Assembly (NCBI GenBank): GCA_038248985.1
Contig: JBBRWV010000121.1
Span: forward strand, 1 to 10,946
Direction of reading: 5' to 3'
From: JBBRWV01 sp038248985
GTDB lineage: Bacteria; Planctomycetota; Phycisphaerae; WQYP01
Length of the DNA stretch: 10,946 nt
Below, piece by piece: positions 1 to 6,782 of the stretch (positions within the stretch are counted from its first letter, which is position 1; each line of letters opens with the position of its first letter). Position numbers and translations under genes: made by a program. The notes under the pieces were generated by a model, which saw nothing but the letters and a program-made list of their open reading frames with translations, had not been told where the DNA came from and did not search any database.

Positions 1-25
1 CGTTGGTGCTTTCCGCTGTGGTTTA

Positions 26-40
26 GGGGGGGGGGGGGGG
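26..40. repeat. 15-base G homopolymer in a G-rich leader region
   Basis: An uninterrupted run of 15 G starts a stretch up to about position 75 that is almost all G with scattered T and C. The surrounding 1-247 region is G-rich and holds no convincing gene. A short minus-strand frame across it (23-208) reads mainly as proline and serine and is best explained by composition. I see no clear terminator for the kinase gene that ends at 248. The exact run length may be a sequencing uncertainty. Confidence 0.8.
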
Positions 41-247
41 TGGCGCGGGGGGCGCGGGGGGGGTGGGGGCGGTGGTGAGGTGGGGTGGGGATGGTGTGCA
101 GGATAGTTCCTCCGGTATCCAGAGCATCGAACGGATGGGGGGGGGACTTGAGGAGGAGGCGGGATAAATGACGAATGGAGGGGTGGCGGAGGGGAGGACG
201 ACGGGCAAATGGGAGATGGGCGATCACGGGGGGAGGGCGGCGCGGGG

Positions 248-1186
248 TCAGGAGGGGTGCATGGCGGCGGCGAGGGAGGAGCAGTCTTGGAGGCGGTCGG
301 CGAGGGCGGCGATTTCGATGGGGCAATTTTGGGCGACGAAGGGGAGGACTTCGGCGTGGAAGCGGGCGCGGACTTTGGTCATCCAGGAGGGGCCGAGGTA
401 GCGGCCGAGGGAGCCGATGACGATGCGGTCGAGGATGAGGAGGTCACCGAGGAGGGCGCAGACGCGTCCGACGGAATCGGCGGAGCGGTCAAGGACGGTG
501 AGGGCGTCGAGGTCGCCTGCGGCGGCGAGTTGGGAGAGTAGTTCGCCGTCGGGAGGGGACTGGGCCCAGCGGTGGGGGAAGAGCCAGGCGGCGATGTTGG
601 GGAGGCCGGAGCCGGAGCCGAAGGCTTCGATGCTGCCGGCTTTGCCGAAGCCGATGGGGCCGTGATCGTGGAGGCGTGCGTGGCCGATTTCGGGGAAGCG
701 GCCTTGGGCGCCGGTGTAGGGGATGCCGTCGAAGATGAGGCCGACGCCGAGGCCTGTGCCGCAGGTGAGGTAGGCGAGTCGGCGGGATTTTTGGGCGTCG
801 CCCCAGAGGTGTTCAGCGAGGGCGCAGGCGGCGGCGTCGTGGAGGACGCGGACGGGGAGATTGAGTTGGGCTTCGAGGGTGGCTTGGAGGGGGATGGCGT
901 CCCAGCCGGGGAGGCCGGGGGGGTTGTGGATGATGCCGCGTTCGCAGTCGAGGGGTCCGCCGATGGAGACGCCGGCGCGGGAGGGGAGGGAGGGATCGGA
1001 GAGGGCGTGTTGGGCGAGGAGGGCGGCGGTGTGTTGGAAGATGTCCTGGATCATGAGGGTTGGGCCGCGGGAGGTGAGGGAGGGCCATTGGTCGCGGAGG
1101 AGGATTTGGCCGGAGGAGTTGCCGAGGGAGACGGCGGACTTGGTGCCGCCGATGTCGATGCCGAGGAGGAGGGAGGAGGGAGGCAT
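248..1186 (-). CDS. ROK-family sugar kinase (glucokinase-like), lacking the zinc-site cysteines
   Basis: Predicted cytoplasmic ATP-dependent sugar kinase of the ROK family, 312 aa, a usual family length. Visible features are the N-terminal phosphate-binding motif DIGGTK (residues 11-16), the substrate-loop segment VSIGGPLD (73-80), HDAAA with the likely catalytic Asp117, the second glycine-rich ATP motif CGTGLG (142-147) and EIGH (166-169). Family members usually follow EIGH with a CxCGxxGCxE zinc site; here the region (about 176-187) reads GPIGFGKAGSIE and has no cysteine. The start at 1186 is preferred because GGAG lies 7 nt upstream and DIGGTK then falls near the N-terminus; an upstream start at 1264 would add a proline-rich tail and reach to the edge of the tRNA terminator. 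Glucose is the likely substrate, but other hexoses or a non-kinase role are possible. The gene stands alone, downstream of tRNA-Leu. Confidence 0.85.
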   Translation of the reverse strand: MPPSSLLLGIDIGGTKSAVSLGNSSGQILLRDQWPSLTSRGPTLMIQDIFQHTAALLAQHALSDPSLPSRAGVSIGGPLDCERGIIHNPPGLPGWDAIPLQATLEAQLNLPVRVLHDAAACALAEHLWGDAQKSRRLAYLTCGTGLGVGLIFDGIPYTGAQGRFPEIGHARLHDHGPIGFGKAGSIEAFGSGSGLPNIAAWLFPHRWAQSPPDGELLSQLAAAGDLDALTVLDRSADSVGRVCALLGDLLILDRIVIGSLGRYLGPSWMTKVRARFHAEVLPFVAQNCPIEIAALADRLQDCSSLAAAMHPS

Positions 1187-1270
1187 GGGTGGCTCCGGGG
1201 AGAGGGGTATGGGGGAAGCAAGTAGACGAGGCGAGGGATGCGGGGGAGTGGGGTAGTGGTGCAAAAATGG

Positions 1271-1302
1271 AAAAAGACAAGAATTTTGGATCTTGTCTTT
1301 TT
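1271..1302 (-). terminator. Rho-independent terminator after tRNA-Leu
   Basis: A perfect 12-bp inverted repeat (AAAAAGACAAGA / TCTTGTCTTTTT) with an 8-nt loop lies 8 bp beyond the tRNA 3' end. On the minus strand the stem ends in a T-run, followed by a second T-rich stretch. The stem is rather AT-rich and is symmetric enough to act in both directions. Confidence 0.6.
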
Positions 1303-1310
1303 GGGGAGTA

Positions 1311-1392
1311 TGCCCGGGACAGGACTCGAACCTGCAAGGAATTACCCACTAGCACCTCAAGCTAGCGCGTCTGCCAATTTCGCCACCCGGGC
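1311..1392 (-). tRNA. tRNA-Leu (anticodon GAG)
   Basis: Read on the minus strand, this folds as a class II tRNA. It has a 7-bp acceptor stem (GCCCGGG with CCCGGGC), a D arm, an anticodon stem CTAGC/GCTAG around loop TTGAGGT giving anticodon GAG, a long variable arm, and a T arm with GGTTCGAGTCC. The discriminator base is A at 1311, as expected for leucine. The 3' CCA is not encoded, because the next bases are TAC, so a CCA-adding enzyme is needed. It decodes CTC and CTT. A promoter lies just upstream and a terminator just downstream, so it appears to be a single-gene unit. Confidence 0.95.
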
Positions 1393-1411
1393 TGATGAGG
1401 GTGAGCAGAAC

Positions 1412-1440
1412 ATGTTACTCTTTGAGGGCGTTCTTCTCAA
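1412..1440 (-). promoter_or_regulatory. Sigma70-type promoter for tRNA-Leu
   Basis: On the minus strand TTGAGA (1435-1440) and TAACAT (1412-1417) are separated by exactly 17 bp. The tRNA 5' end is 20 bp beyond the -10 box, which allows a short leader. The promoter diverges from that of rnpB, and the two -35 boxes are about 20 bp apart. Confidence 0.6.
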
Positions 1441-1460
1441 GCGAGGTTTTTGGGGGAATT

Positions 1461-1490
1461 TTGAGGAGGGGTGCGGGGATGTGGTACAAT
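1461..1490 (+). promoter_or_regulatory. Sigma70-type promoter for rnpB
   Basis: TTGAGG (1461-1466) and TACAAT (1485-1490) are spaced by 18 bp. Helix P1 of the RNase P RNA begins 5 bp beyond the -10 box, so transcription probably starts at or near the mature 5' end. Confidence 0.65.
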
Positions 1491-1494
1491 GGGA

Positions 1495-2003
1495 ATGGAG
1501 CAGTCAGGCGATCGCTCGGGTGGAATTCGTTCTGTCCGGGAGGAAAGTCCGAACACCGCAGGGCGCGGTGGTGGCTAACGGCCACCCGTTGCCTGGGTCG
1601 CAAGGCTTGGGCGATGCGGGACAGTGCCACAGAGAACGAACCGCCGATGGCCTTTGAAAGAAGGATCAGGCAAGGGTGAAAAGGTGCGGTAAGAGCGCAC
1701 CGCGATGTTGGCGACAACATTGGCAAGGCAAACCCCACCGGGTGCAAGACCAAATAGGGAACCGAAGGCGTGGCCCGCGCCGCATTCGTTTTGTCCAGGT
1801 TGCCGAGCCCCCGTCAAAACCTCGCGGCTTGGGAGTGAAACGGGTTAGTTGCTCGTGGAGTACGGAGCGCTGCAAGGCGTGAGGAAAGACGAGGGACACA
1901 GGTTCCGGGTAGGTTGCTAGAGGGCGTGTGCAAATGCGCTCCCAGATAAATGGTCGCCGCCTCATAAGAGGCACAGAATTCGGCTTATCGACCGCTCCAT
2001 AAA
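1495..2003 (+). ncRNA. rnpB: RNase P RNA, bacterial class A, with enlarged P15-P17 arm
   Basis: Catalytic RNA of RNase P, which matures tRNA 5' ends. P1 is ATGGAGC (1495-1501) paired with GCTCCAT (1994-2000). Universally conserved blocks are present: GAGGAAAGTCCG (1540-1551), GGTAAGAGCGCACCG (1688-1702), the AACCCCACC block (1731-1739) followed by GCAAGACCAAATAGGG, and ACAGAATTCGGCTTAT (1973-1988), which supplies the 3' strand of P4. The GGT expected to pair with the tRNA CCA end is at 1908-1910 in a CCGGGTAGG context. At about 506 nt the RNA is well above the 377 nt of Escherichia coli. The excess is mostly between GGAACC (1758-1763) and its partner GGTTCC (1901-1906), which enclose 137 nt where the equivalent E. 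coli stem encloses about 17. The 3' end is approximate; a strong terminator follows. Confidence 0.95.
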
Positions 2004-2052
2004 TCGGACCGCCAGGCAGGCTGCGAAGCGCTTGGTGGTCCGACCTTTTTTT
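2004..2052 (+). terminator. Rho-independent terminator of rnpB
   Basis: TCGGACCGCCA (2004-2014) pairs with TGGTGGTCCGA (2033-2043) with a single G-T wobble, and CCTTTTTTT follows (2044-2052). It lies directly after helix P1 of the RNase P RNA. Confidence 0.9.
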
Positions 2053-2127
2053 GCGGGGATTTTTGGGAGGGGCAAGTGGCGGCGGGCGGGGGCGGGCGCT
2101 AGGGTATGATGGAGGAGTGGAGCGGCG

Positions 2128-2676
2128 ATGGATATGGAACTGCCAACGTTTAAGTATCATCCGGACCCGGTGGGGACAGGGAGCGTGGTGGCGGCGCAGG
2201 TGGTGTGTGAGAGCTGCGGGAAGGCGCGGGGGTATGTGTATCTGGGGCCGGTGTATGGTTACGAGGATTTGGAGTGCGTGTGTCCGTGGTGCATTGCGGA
2301 CGGGAGTGCGCATGAGAAATTGGGGGTGAGTTTTATGGATGAGGCGGGGATTGGGGGGGAGGGGGAATGGGAGGAGGTGACGGAGGGGGTGGTGGAGGAG
2401 GTGGCGTATCGAACGCCGGGGTTCACGGGGTGGCAGCAGGAGAAGTGGTGGACGCATTGCGGGGATGCGGCGGCATTTTTGGGGCGGGTGGGGGGCGAGG
2501 AGTTGCGGGCGATGGGGTCGCAGGCGGAGACAGCGATTCGGCAGTCGGCGAATTTGCCGGTGGGTATGGAGTGGGAGCATTTGCGGGCGTCGTTGCATAA
2601 GGAGGGGTCGCCGACGGCGTATCTTTTTCGATGCGTGCGGTGCGGGCAGTATGGGGGATATTACGATTTTGATTGA
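2128..2676 (+). CDS. CbrC / UPF0167-family cysteine-rich protein
   Basis: 182-aa soluble protein that I recognise as the CbrC (UPF0167) family. The signature parts are FKYHPDPV near the N-terminus, a CxxC pair at Cys27/Cys30, GYVYLGPVYG (36-45), CPWCIADGSA (52-61, second CxxC pair), PGFTGWQQ (97-104), WWTHCGDAAAFLG (107-119) and a C-terminal CVRC (169-172). The paired cysteines suggest zinc binding, which is an inference. E. coli CbrC is controlled by the CreBC system and linked to colicin E2 tolerance; the biochemical role of the family is unknown. The chosen ATG has GGAG 5 nt upstream; a second ATG two codons later is also possible. The gene sits just after the rnpB terminator and needs its own promoter, which I cannot identify with confidence. 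Confidence 0.88.
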   Translation: MDMELPTFKYHPDPVGTGSVVAAQVVCESCGKARGYVYLGPVYGYEDLECVCPWCIADGSAHEKLGVSFMDEAGIGGEGEWEEVTEGVVEEVAYRTPGFTGWQQEKWWTHCGDAAAFLGRVGGEELRAMGSQAETAIRQSANLPVGMEWEHLRASLHKEGSPTAYLFRCVRCGQYGGYYDFD

Positions 2677-2773
2677 GGGGCGAGGGGGTGGAGGCGGGAG
2701 TCTACACATTTGGGCGTGCTTGCCTTATTGTGGCGGGGGTTAGGCGGAGGTTTCAAACCGTGAGGAATTTTTT

Positions 2774-3424
2774 GTGAAAAAAGATCGTGCGTTGCAGATG
2801 TTGTCGGAGTGCGGGGTGGTGGCGGTGATTCGGGCGCAATCGGACACGCAGTTGCAGGATATTGCCAAGGCGTTGATGGAGGGGGGCGTGATCGGGATCG
2901 AAGTGACGATGTCGACGCCGAAGGCGATACGGGGGATTGAGAAGTTGGTGGACACGTTTGGGGACAAGATTGTGGTGGGCGTGGGGACGGTGCTGGACGC
3001 GGGGACGGCGGCGTCGGCGATCCATGCGGGGGCGGAGTTTGTATTTTCGCCGGTGCTGGACACGCGGGTGATCGAGGTGACGAAGAAGTTGGGGAAGGTG
3101 GTGGTGCCGGGGGCGTATACGCCGACGGAGATTTTGACGGCGTGGACGGCGGGGGCGGATGTGGTGAAGGTATTTCCGGCGACGACGCTGGGGCCGGGGT
3201 ATTTCAAGGATATTTTGGCGCCGATGCCGTTTTTGAAATTGACACCGACGGGCGGGGTGGATTTGAAGACGGCGGGGGAGTGGATCAAGGCGGGCGCGGT
3301 GTGCGTGGGGGCGGGATCATCGCTGGTGGGTAAGGAGGCGTTGGCGAAGGGGGACTGGGCGGGGATCGCGGCGACGGCACGGCAGTTTGTGGAGGTGGTG
3401 AAGGCAGCGCGGGGAACCTGGTGA
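2774..3424 (+). CDS. eda: 2-dehydro-3-deoxy-phosphogluconate (KDPG/KHG) aldolase
   Basis: 216-aa class I aldolase of the KDPG/KHG family, the usual family length. It cleaves 2-keto-3-deoxy-6-phosphogluconate to pyruvate and glyceraldehyde 3-phosphate in the Entner-Doudoroff pathway. Visible active-site elements are Arg20 in VVAVIR, the general acid/base Glu43 in GIEVTMSTP, GVGTV (69-73), GAYTPTE (113-119), the Schiff-base Lys132 in VVKVFPA, and TGGV (159-162), which belongs to the phosphate-binding part of the TIM barrel. The start is GTG, with GAGGA 7 nt upstream. The stereoisomeric 6-phosphogalactonate aldolases are closely related, so substrate choice cannot be settled from sequence alone. 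holA follows after 81 nt on the same strand. No edd is visible in the window. Confidence 0.92.
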   Translation: MKKDRALQMLSECGVVAVIRAQSDTQLQDIAKALMEGGVIGIEVTMSTPKAIRGIEKLVDTFGDKIVVGVGTVLDAGTAASAIHAGAEFVFSPVLDTRVIEVTKKLGKVVVPGAYTPTEILTAWTAGADVVKVFPATTLGPGYFKDILAPMPFLKLTPTGGVDLKTAGEWIKAGAVCVGAGSSLVGKEALAKGDWAGIAATARQFVEVVKAARGTW

Positions 3425-3505
3425 TCGATGGAGAGGCGTTGCAACAGTGTTATATTTTGGTGCGGCACCCGCATCGGGAAGTATATACAGTATGCGAAGT
3501 GAGCA

Positions 3506-4552
3506 ATGGCAAAGACAGTAAAATCGGCAACCGCGATCAATCCCGTGATGGTGCTGGCAGGGGAGGAGCTTTTTCTGCGCAACCAGATGTTGGCGGAGAT
3601 AGAGTCGGCGGTGTTTGAGGGGGAGGATCCGGGGATGGGGTTTGTGCGGCTGGATCCGACCGCGCATGGTTCGAGTGCGATGGCGGTGGCGCTGGATGAG
3701 TGCCGGATGCCTTCGATGTTCGCGCCGCGGAAGCTGGTGGTGGTGGACCCGGCGGATGCGTTGTTCAAGAAGGTGGAGGAGGTGCCGGTGGCGCGGGGAG
3801 AGCGGGCGCAGTTGACGAATCGGGAGATCTTGGAGAATTACCTGGAATCGCCGAGCGACTCGGCGGTGCTGGTGCTGGTGTGCGACAGTTGGTTGAAGAC
3901 GACGCGGATTCATAAGATGCTGGACAAGGTGGGGGCGGTGCGGAAGTGCGAGGCGTACAAACCTTTTCAGGTGCCGGGGTGGATCAGCCAGCGGGCGCGG
4001 GAGGCGTATGGGAAGACGCTGGACGCGGCGGCGACGCAGCGTTTGGCGGAGTTGATCGGGCCGGATTTGCAGCGGCTGGACAACGAATTGGCGAAGCTTT
4101 CGTTGTATGAACCGGATTCGCCGTCGATAAGTATCAAAGCGGTGGACGCGTTGGTCGGATTCCAGCATGAGCAGGAGATATGGGAGATGATCAACGCATT
4201 GGCGATGCGCGACGCCCGTACGGCATTGAAGAAAATTGATGAACTTTGGTCGCTTGATCCGAATATCAAATATACGGCGACAGGCGCGGTTTTTTCGTGG
4301 CTCGGGCAGGTTTGCAAGGCTCGGGAGCTATTGGATCGTCGTATGCCCGATGGTGCGGTGATCGCGCAGTTGAAGCTGTGGCCGCAGGATCGGGCGCAGA
4401 AGATTTTGTCGTTGGCGCGAAGCTGGGGTCTTGAAGGTGCAGCTCGTTGGAGCGAAGAGATTCTGAAGATGGATCTGGCCAACAAGACGAGTCTCGGCGA
4501 GCCGCGAAGTAATTTGGAGAAGTTCGTCGTGCAGTTATGCACGGCGGAGTAA
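3506..4552 (+). CDS. holA: DNA polymerase III delta subunit (clamp loader)
   Basis: 348-aa protein, a typical delta-subunit length. Delta is the beta-clamp-opening wrench of the clamp-loader complex in replication. The N-terminal AAA+-like domain starts at LAGEELFLRNQ (17-27) and lacks Walker motifs, as expected for delta. The middle lid region contains the family hallmark GPDLQRLDNELAKLSLY (185-201), and a helical C-terminal collar domain spans about 215-345. The ATG has only a weak purine-rich stretch (GTGAG) upstream. The last third of the gene, from about 4160, is less G-biased than the first two thirds and uses more CTT, CGT, GAT and GCC codons. The downstream lipoprotein gene starts 52 nt after the stop and may be cotranscribed. 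Confidence 0.92.
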   Translation: MAKTVKSATAINPVMVLAGEELFLRNQMLAEIESAVFEGEDPGMGFVRLDPTAHGSSAMAVALDECRMPSMFAPRKLVVVDPADALFKKVEEVPVARGERAQLTNREILENYLESPSDSAVLVLVCDSWLKTTRIHKMLDKVGAVRKCEAYKPFQVPGWISQRAREAYGKTLDAAATQRLAELIGPDLQRLDNELAKLSLYEPDSPSISIKAVDALVGFQHEQEIWEMINALAMRDARTALKKIDELWSLDPNIKYTATGAVFSWLGQVCKARELLDRRMPDGAVIAQLKLWPQDRAQKILSLARSWGLEGAARWSEEILKMDLANKTSLGEPRSNLEKFVVQLCTAE

Positions 4553-4604
4553 CAGTCACCGCCGGCCCAGGATGGGATACCCGGCATCCATGGATGGAGT
4601 CGTT

Positions 4605-5876
4605 ATGGCTGTACACGCCAATACCCGTTGCGAAATTCCTGAATCGCGTTTGCCGACGTCGCTGTTGAAGCGTCGGGTGAAGCAGGCGGCGGTGTCTGCG
4701 GCAGCGCTGGCGATGGGTGGCTGCGCGATGTTTGGCGGGGATGCGGTGGGGCCGAAGCCGCAGTATGTGCTGGAGCCGGATACGCGTCCGGTGACGCTGA
4801 CGCCGCAGCAGAAGCAGATCGCCAAGCAAGTGGAAGAATTTGCCGCGGAGGTAGAGGCGGCCACGACGAAGCCGGCATCGACGGGGGGCGCGGTGACTCC
4901 CGTGGCAGCGACACCGGCGAGCGCAGCGACACCCCCGGTGCTTCTGGCATCGGCGAACAATACTTCGGAGGCGAGCAAGGTGGGGGAGACACCCAAGGCG
5001 TTGGGTACGGCAGTGGCATCGGCCACGCCGCGGGAGGAAAGGCCTGCGGGGAAAATTCATGGCATACCGTCGGCGACGATTACGCCGATGCCGGTTTCGA
5101 CTGAAAAGGTGACGCCGGCGGCGATGAGCACGGCGGTGGCGGTGGCAGCGCCGGTGAGCGTGGGAACGGCGACGCCGGTGGCGGTGGTGGAACAGGCCGC
5201 GGAGCCGACGCTGGAGGAGGCGTTGGCGATTGTGCGGAAGAACATTTATGCGAAGCCGGGGCTGAATGCGGCGCTGGCGCTATCGTTGCTGGATGCGGCG
5301 CAGGGGAAGAGCCCGGATGCGACGCTTACGACTGGCTTGCCGGAAGCGGATCAAAAGGTATTGGCGGATTTGCTGGGGGCGCTGACGGCGATGAACAGCA
5401 CGACGGGTCAGGCGGGGGTGGGCGAGCGCGTGGCGCCGCTGGTGGTTGCGGCGAAGAAGTGGGAAGGGGAATGCGATCTGCAATTGCCAAAACTTTTGCT
5501 GGCCAGCCGCGTGGATTCTTATGGTGTGTATTCGGCGATTGATGCGAAATTTGAGGCGGGCAAGCGGCATACGGTGATCATTTATTGCGAGGTGGCGAAC
5601 TTTTCGAGCAAAACGGATGCGGAAGGTTGGCACCAGACACGCTTATCCCAACAGGAAACGCTCATCACGGAGGACGGTCTGCTGGTGTGGCGGCCGAACG
5701 CCGAGGAAGTCGAAGACCGCTCGATGAACCAGCGGCGGGATTTTTACCTGGTGAAGAAGCTGACGATTCCGGAGAATCTGGCGGCGGGCAAATACACGTT
5801 GCGGATGAGCGTAACGGACAAGCACAGCGGGAAAATTGCGATGGTGAACTTGCCTTTGGAGATTACGGGGCGGTAG
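4605..5876 (+). CDS. Putative lipoprotein with Ala/Thr/Pro-rich stalk and unknown C-terminal domain
   Basis: I do not recognise this 423-aa protein. The N-terminus has basic residues KRR (23-25), a hydrophobic stretch (about 27-37) and a lipobox-like LAMGGC ending at Cys40, so it is probably exported and lipid-anchored; the n-region is long for a signal peptide. A low-complexity region rich in Ala, Thr, Pro and Val (about 87-200) looks like a flexible stalk. It is followed by a helical segment (about 201-285) and a C-terminal region (about 295-421) with alternating hydrophobic patterns suggesting a beta-sandwich. That region contains SRVDSYGVYS, VIIYCEVANF, GWHQTRLSQQETLITEDG and a closing AGKYTLRMSVTDKHSGK typical of immunoglobulin-like folds. 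The start at 4605 has GGAG 5 nt upstream, whereas the in-frame ATG at 4572 lacks good spacing. The gene probably forms one transcript with holA. Confidence 0.8.
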   Translation: MAVHANTRCEIPESRLPTSLLKRRVKQAAVSAAALAMGGCAMFGGDAVGPKPQYVLEPDTRPVTLTPQQKQIAKQVEEFAAEVEAATTKPASTGGAVTPVAATPASAATPPVLLASANNTSEASKVGETPKALGTAVASATPREERPAGKIHGIPSATITPMPVSTEKVTPAAMSTAVAVAAPVSVGTATPVAVVEQAAEPTLEEALAIVRKNIYAKPGLNAALALSLLDAAQGKSPDATLTTGLPEADQKVLADLLGALTAMNSTTGQAGVGERVAPLVVAAKKWEGECDLQLPKLLLASRVDSYGVYSAIDAKFEAGKRHTVIIYCEVANFSSKTDAEGWHQTRLSQQETLITEDGLLVWRPNAEEVEDRSMNQRRDFYLVKKLTIPENLAAGKYTLRMSVTDKHSGKIAMVNLPLEITGR

Positions 5877-5983
5877 AGGCATGGCCAGCAGAATAGGTTT
5901 GAAGGGTCGCGAGTGATCGGACCGACGACGGGTTTTCTCGCCTGTCCTTGGGAAGATCATTTGGAACTTTAAACGCTTTTACT

Positions 5984-6027
5984 CGACGGACGTCCGACAC
6001 GTGTCACGGGCGCCCGTCGTTGTTTTT
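5984..6027 (+). terminator. Palindrome cluster, probable terminator of the holA-lipoprotein unit
   Basis: CGACGG (5984-5989) can pair with CCGTCG (6014-6019), followed by TTGTTTTT (6020-6027). Between the arms lie three abutting perfect palindromes: CGGACGTCCG (5987-5996), GACACGTGTC (5996-6005, sharing one base) and ACGGGCGCCCGT (6006-6017). Other pairings are possible; an upstream ACGACGGG (5925-5932) also matches CCCGTCGT (6013-6020). Confidence 0.5.
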
Positions 6028-6050
6028 GCGGGGCGAAGGGGCAAGGGCGG

Positions 6051-6082
6051 GGCAATAGAAAACCCTCGGGTGGCCGAGGGTT
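6051..6082 (-). terminator. Rho-independent terminator of nuoAB
   Basis: A perfect 9-bp stem AACCCTCGG / CCGAGGGTT (6061-6069 and 6074-6082) has a 4-nt loop. On the minus strand it ends in GGGTTTTCTATT, 34 nt after the nuoB stop codon. It faces the opposing + strand terminator-like cluster 23 bp away. Confidence 0.8.
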
Positions 6083-6115
6083 GGTGTTTGAAATTGAGTC
6101 TGGTGATTTTGCTTT

Positions 6116-6694
6116 TTACTTGTGGACGTAGCTGGCGAGGCGTTCGCCGAGGACGATCTGGGGCTGGGGCGCGGGCTTGTAGGTGGGCTCGACGGAAACT
6201 TTGAGGGGACGCATGGAGCTATCGGGGATGCCGGTTTCGTCGATGATGCGTTGGATGGCCATGATGCCTTCGATGAGGGTTTCGGGGCGGGGGGGGCAGC
6301 CGGGGACGTAAACGTCGACGGGGAGGAATTGATCGATGCCCTGGACGGTGGCGTAGTTATCGAAGACGCCGCCGGTGCTGGCACAGGCACCCATGGAGAT
6401 GACCCATTTGGGTTCGCACATTTGCATGTAGATGCGTTGGAGGACGGGCATCATTTTGATGCCGACGCGGCCGGCGACGATCATGAGGTCGGCCTGGCGT
6501 GGGGAAAAGGACATGCGTTCCATGCCGAAGCGGGCGAGGTCGTAGCGGCTGGAGGCGGTGGCCATGAGTTCGATGCCGCAGCAGGCGGTGGCGAAGGGCA
6601 TGGGCCAGACGCTGTTGCGGCGGCACCAGTTGACGATTTTTTTGAGGTTCAGCGTGAGCACATTGTTGGGCAGCGCTGAGGGTTCAATGGGCAT
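6116..6694 (-). CDS. nuoB: NADH-quinone oxidoreductase subunit B
   Basis: 192-aa peripheral-arm subunit of respiratory complex I that carries iron-sulfur cluster N2, the last electron relay before quinone. The four N2 ligands are visible: the adjacent Cys38-Cys39 in TACCGIEL, Cys104 in GACAST and Cys133 in PGCPPRPE. Other conserved parts are FSPRQADLMIVAGRV (63-77) and PVLQRIYMQMCEPKWVI. The ATG at 6694 has GGAG 6 nt upstream within ACCGGAGTC, nearly the same ribosome-binding context as nuoA. It lies 88 nt after nuoA on the same strand. The transcript ends at a hairpin instead of continuing into nuoC, so nuoC and the other subunits must be elsewhere. Confidence 0.97.
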   Translation of the reverse strand: MPIEPSALPNNVLTLNLKKIVNWCRRNSVWPMPFATACCGIELMATASSRYDLARFGMERMSFSPRQADLMIVAGRVGIKMMPVLQRIYMQMCEPKWVISMGACASTGGVFDNYATVQGIDQFLPVDVYVPGCPPRPETLIEGIMAIQRIIDETGIPDSSMRPLKVSVEPTYKPAPQPQIVLGERLASYVHK

Positions 6695-6782
6695 TTGTGA
6701 CTCCGGTAATTCTCGATTTTGAGCAGGCTTTTTTCAGGCGCTGTGGAACGTGGGGGCCGGGGAATTTGCGGGGTGGGAAGGA

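Noticed and set aside
572..1225. + strand open frame of 217 codons
   Set aside because: It is antisense to the ROK kinase, which has clear motifs. The product is a low-complexity Gly/Ala/Glu/Val sequence.
1187..1264. Upstream start for the ROK kinase
   Set aside because: It would add 26 mostly Pro, Ser and His residues before the conserved N-terminus and has no good ribosome-binding site. The start at 1186 has GGAG at 7 nt.
2105..2110. TATGAT as a -10 box for the CbrC-family gene
   Set aside because: No -35-like hexamer lies at a workable distance, and the implied start would leave the ribosome-binding site almost at the 5' end.
1666..2709. Minus-strand open frame of 347 codons
   Set aside because: It crosses the RNase P RNA, its terminator and the CbrC-family gene, and encodes an Arg/Pro/His-rich product typical of antisense reading of G-rich DNA.
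3452..3497. AT-rich TATATT and TATATA words before holA as promoters
   Set aside because: No -35 box at 16-18 bp could be found for either; read-through from the aldolase gene is equally possible.
2740..3768. Minus-strand open frame of 342 codons
   Set aside because: It runs antisense to the well-supported aldolase and the start of holA and shows no recognisable domain.
4572..4604. Upstream ATG for the lipoprotein
   Set aside because: There is no properly spaced ribosome-binding site, and the signal-peptide n-region would become even longer. The ATG at 4605 is preceded by GGAG at 5 nt.
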